Below, in pieces: positions 63,056 to 64,000 of a stretch of 64,000 bases of DNA. Position 1 is the first letter of the stretch, and each line of letters begins with the position of its first letter. Under the pieces are notes generated by a model, which was not told where the DNA came from, did no database searches, and worked only from the letters and a program-made list of their open reading frames with translations. Origin of the DNA: Anaerolinea sp. Its GTDB lineage: Bacteria; Chloroflexota; Anaerolineae; Anaerolineales; Villigracilaceae. Both the position numbers and the translations under genes were made by a program. The stretch is taken from the NCBI GenBank assembly GCA_020047815.1, contig JAIFNG010000035.1, positions 1 through 64,000 of the forward strand, in the 5' to 3' direction.

Positions 63056-64000
63056 ATGGAATTTCTTTTACAACCCCTTACTCTTCTGACCTTCTTCCCG
63101 CTTATGGGCGTGCTCGTGATTCTTTTTATGAAATCCGATGCAAAGAACGCCATTCGTTGGGTCGCAATGGCCACAACCCTGATCACGTTTGGCATTTCTC
63201 TTTGGGTGCTGACTCTCTTCACAAGTTCCAATCCTGACCTGCAATTGGAAGCCAGGTATGCGTGGATCAACGTAGCGGGCTGGAATATTTATTATTATCT
63301 TGCTGTTGATGGCTTGAGCATTTTGCTTGTTTTGCTCACCGCCTTTCTCACGCCGATCTCCGTTCTCTCCACATGGACTGCTGTGGAGGATCGCGTCAAG
63401 GATTTTATGATTTTCTTCCTGTTGTTGGAAGTGGGTATGATGGGTGTCTTCCTGGCCCAGGATCTTTTCCTGTTTTACATCTTCTGGGAATTTACCCTTG
63501 TGCCAATGTACTTTCTGATCGGCTTGTGGGGCGGTCCGCGACGTATTTATGCTGCGGTCAAGTTTTTCCTGTACACCATGGCAGGCTCCATTTTGATGCT
63601 GCTTGCCATTATCTGGCTTGGGAATCAAGGCAAAACTTTTTCGTTGCCTGAACTGATCGCACAGGGCGGTATTCCTGAAAATGTGCAAATGTGGCTCTTC
63701 ATTGCCTTTGCCGCCGCCTTCGCCATCAAAGTCCCAATGTGGCCCCTGCATTCCTGGTTGCCCGATGCCCACGTCGAAGCGCCAACTGCGGGTTCTGTGA
63801 TCCTTGCGGGTGTTCTGCTCAAAATGGGAACGTATGGTTTCCTACGCTTCAATATTCCGCTCTTCCCGAGTGCCACCCTCCAATCCGCCCCATGGATCGC
63901 GCTCCTGGCGACCATTGGCATTATATATGGCGCGGCGGTTTCCTATGCCCAGGCGGATGTAAAAAAACTGGTCGCATATTCATCGGTCAGTCATCTTGGC
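63056..64000 (+). CDS. nuoM: NADH-quinone oxidoreductase subunit M (partial, runs off the window)
   Basis: The first 315 codons of nuoM; the reading frame is open to the last base of the window. ATG 63056 follows TTTGAGGATGG. Conserved parts include FYIFWEFTLVPMYFLIGLWG with the essential Glu, and AFAIKVPMWPLHSWLPDAHVEAPTAGSVILAG (read in parts) with channel Lys. It is one of three antiporter-like subunits; nuoN is expected just beyond the window. Confidence 0.96.
   Translation, partial: MEFLLQPLTLLTFFPLMGVLVILFMKSDAKNAIRWVAMATTLITFGISLWVLTLFTSSNPDLQLEARYAWINVAGWNIYYYLAVDGLSILLVLLTAFLTPISVLSTWTAVEDRVKDFMIFFLLLEVGMMGVFLAQDLFLFYIFWEFTLVPMYFLIGLWGGPRRIYAAVKFFLYTMAGSILMLLAIIWLGNQGKTFSLPELIAQGGIPENVQMWLFIAFAAAFAIKVPMWPLHSWLPDAHVEAPTAGSVILAGVLLKMGTYGFLRFNIPLFPSATLQSAPWIALLATIGIIYGAAVSYAQADVKKLVAYSSVSHLG

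Noticed and set aside
63068-63772. 234-codon minus-strand reading opposite nuoM
   Set aside because: nuoM motifs are clear on the plus strand; the antisense protein is His/Gln-rich and featureless, as expected for a shadow of membrane-protein codons.

Overview
The window looks like chromosome from a member of the Chloroflexota, most likely an Anaerolineae relative. The clues are the moderately GC-rich coding style, an alpha-beta fused glycyl-tRNA synthetase, proteins carrying many short 'PDWL' motifs, several Thr/Pro-rich lipoproteins and exported proteins, and a MutL-like ATPase operon without any mutase. This assignment is by family resemblance only; no rRNA or tRNA gene was seen. No CRISPR array, insertion sequence, integrase or phage gene was recognised.

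Layout. 332-1585 is glgC (ADP-glucose synthesis). 1829-9850 is a tight plus-strand operon of seven genes: four small to medium membrane or unknown proteins, a 959-residue zinc-ribbon membrane protein with about 17 PDWL-like repeats, a MutL-like ASKHA ATPase, and a barrel/KOW-like protein. 9951-15620 holds a two-TM protein, a UPF0173 hydrolase, EttA, a GGDEF protein with a ribbon-helix-helix tail, a decayed chagasin-type inhibitor and an SH3b lipoprotein. 15792-19412 (minus) encodes a class A penicillin-binding protein and a MaoC-type dehydratase.

19528-28451 is a carbohydrate cluster: a GH63-like hydrolase, a GH13 subfamily 18 phosphorylase with a damaged 5' end, two GT4 glycosyltransferases, and a universal-stress/glucosyl-3-phosphoglycerate synthase fusion. 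Together they suggest making and recycling glucosylglycerate-type compatible solutes. 28452-34125 contains a possible tiny peptide/RNA gene with its own promoter, an RRM protein, a four-TM protein, a crotonase, an AAC(3)-like acetyltransferase, an exported phosphodiesterase and urocanate hydratase. 34542-38247 has a membrane protein, a catalytic/non-catalytic M16 peptidase pair and AcpS.

38410-39480 (minus) is a two-gene operon, an FtsK-like P-loop ATPase and a small unknown protein, whose promoter is overlapped by a perfect 24-bp palindrome with a GAAC-N4-GTTC core like a Gram-positive SOS box. It is followed by a TauE/SafE permease, GlyQS, two tandem GT-C type membrane transferases, DnaG and the primary sigma factor. 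51036-64000 is the respiratory complex I operon in the order nuoA-B-C-D-E-F-G-H-I-J-K-L-M (nuoM runs off the end), interrupted between nuoF and nuoG by a decayed HicA-like toxin remnant.

Several genes (1829, 11832, 19528) have a good -10 box only 7-9 bases before ATG and no Shine-Dalgarno sequence, so leaderless mRNAs appear common here.
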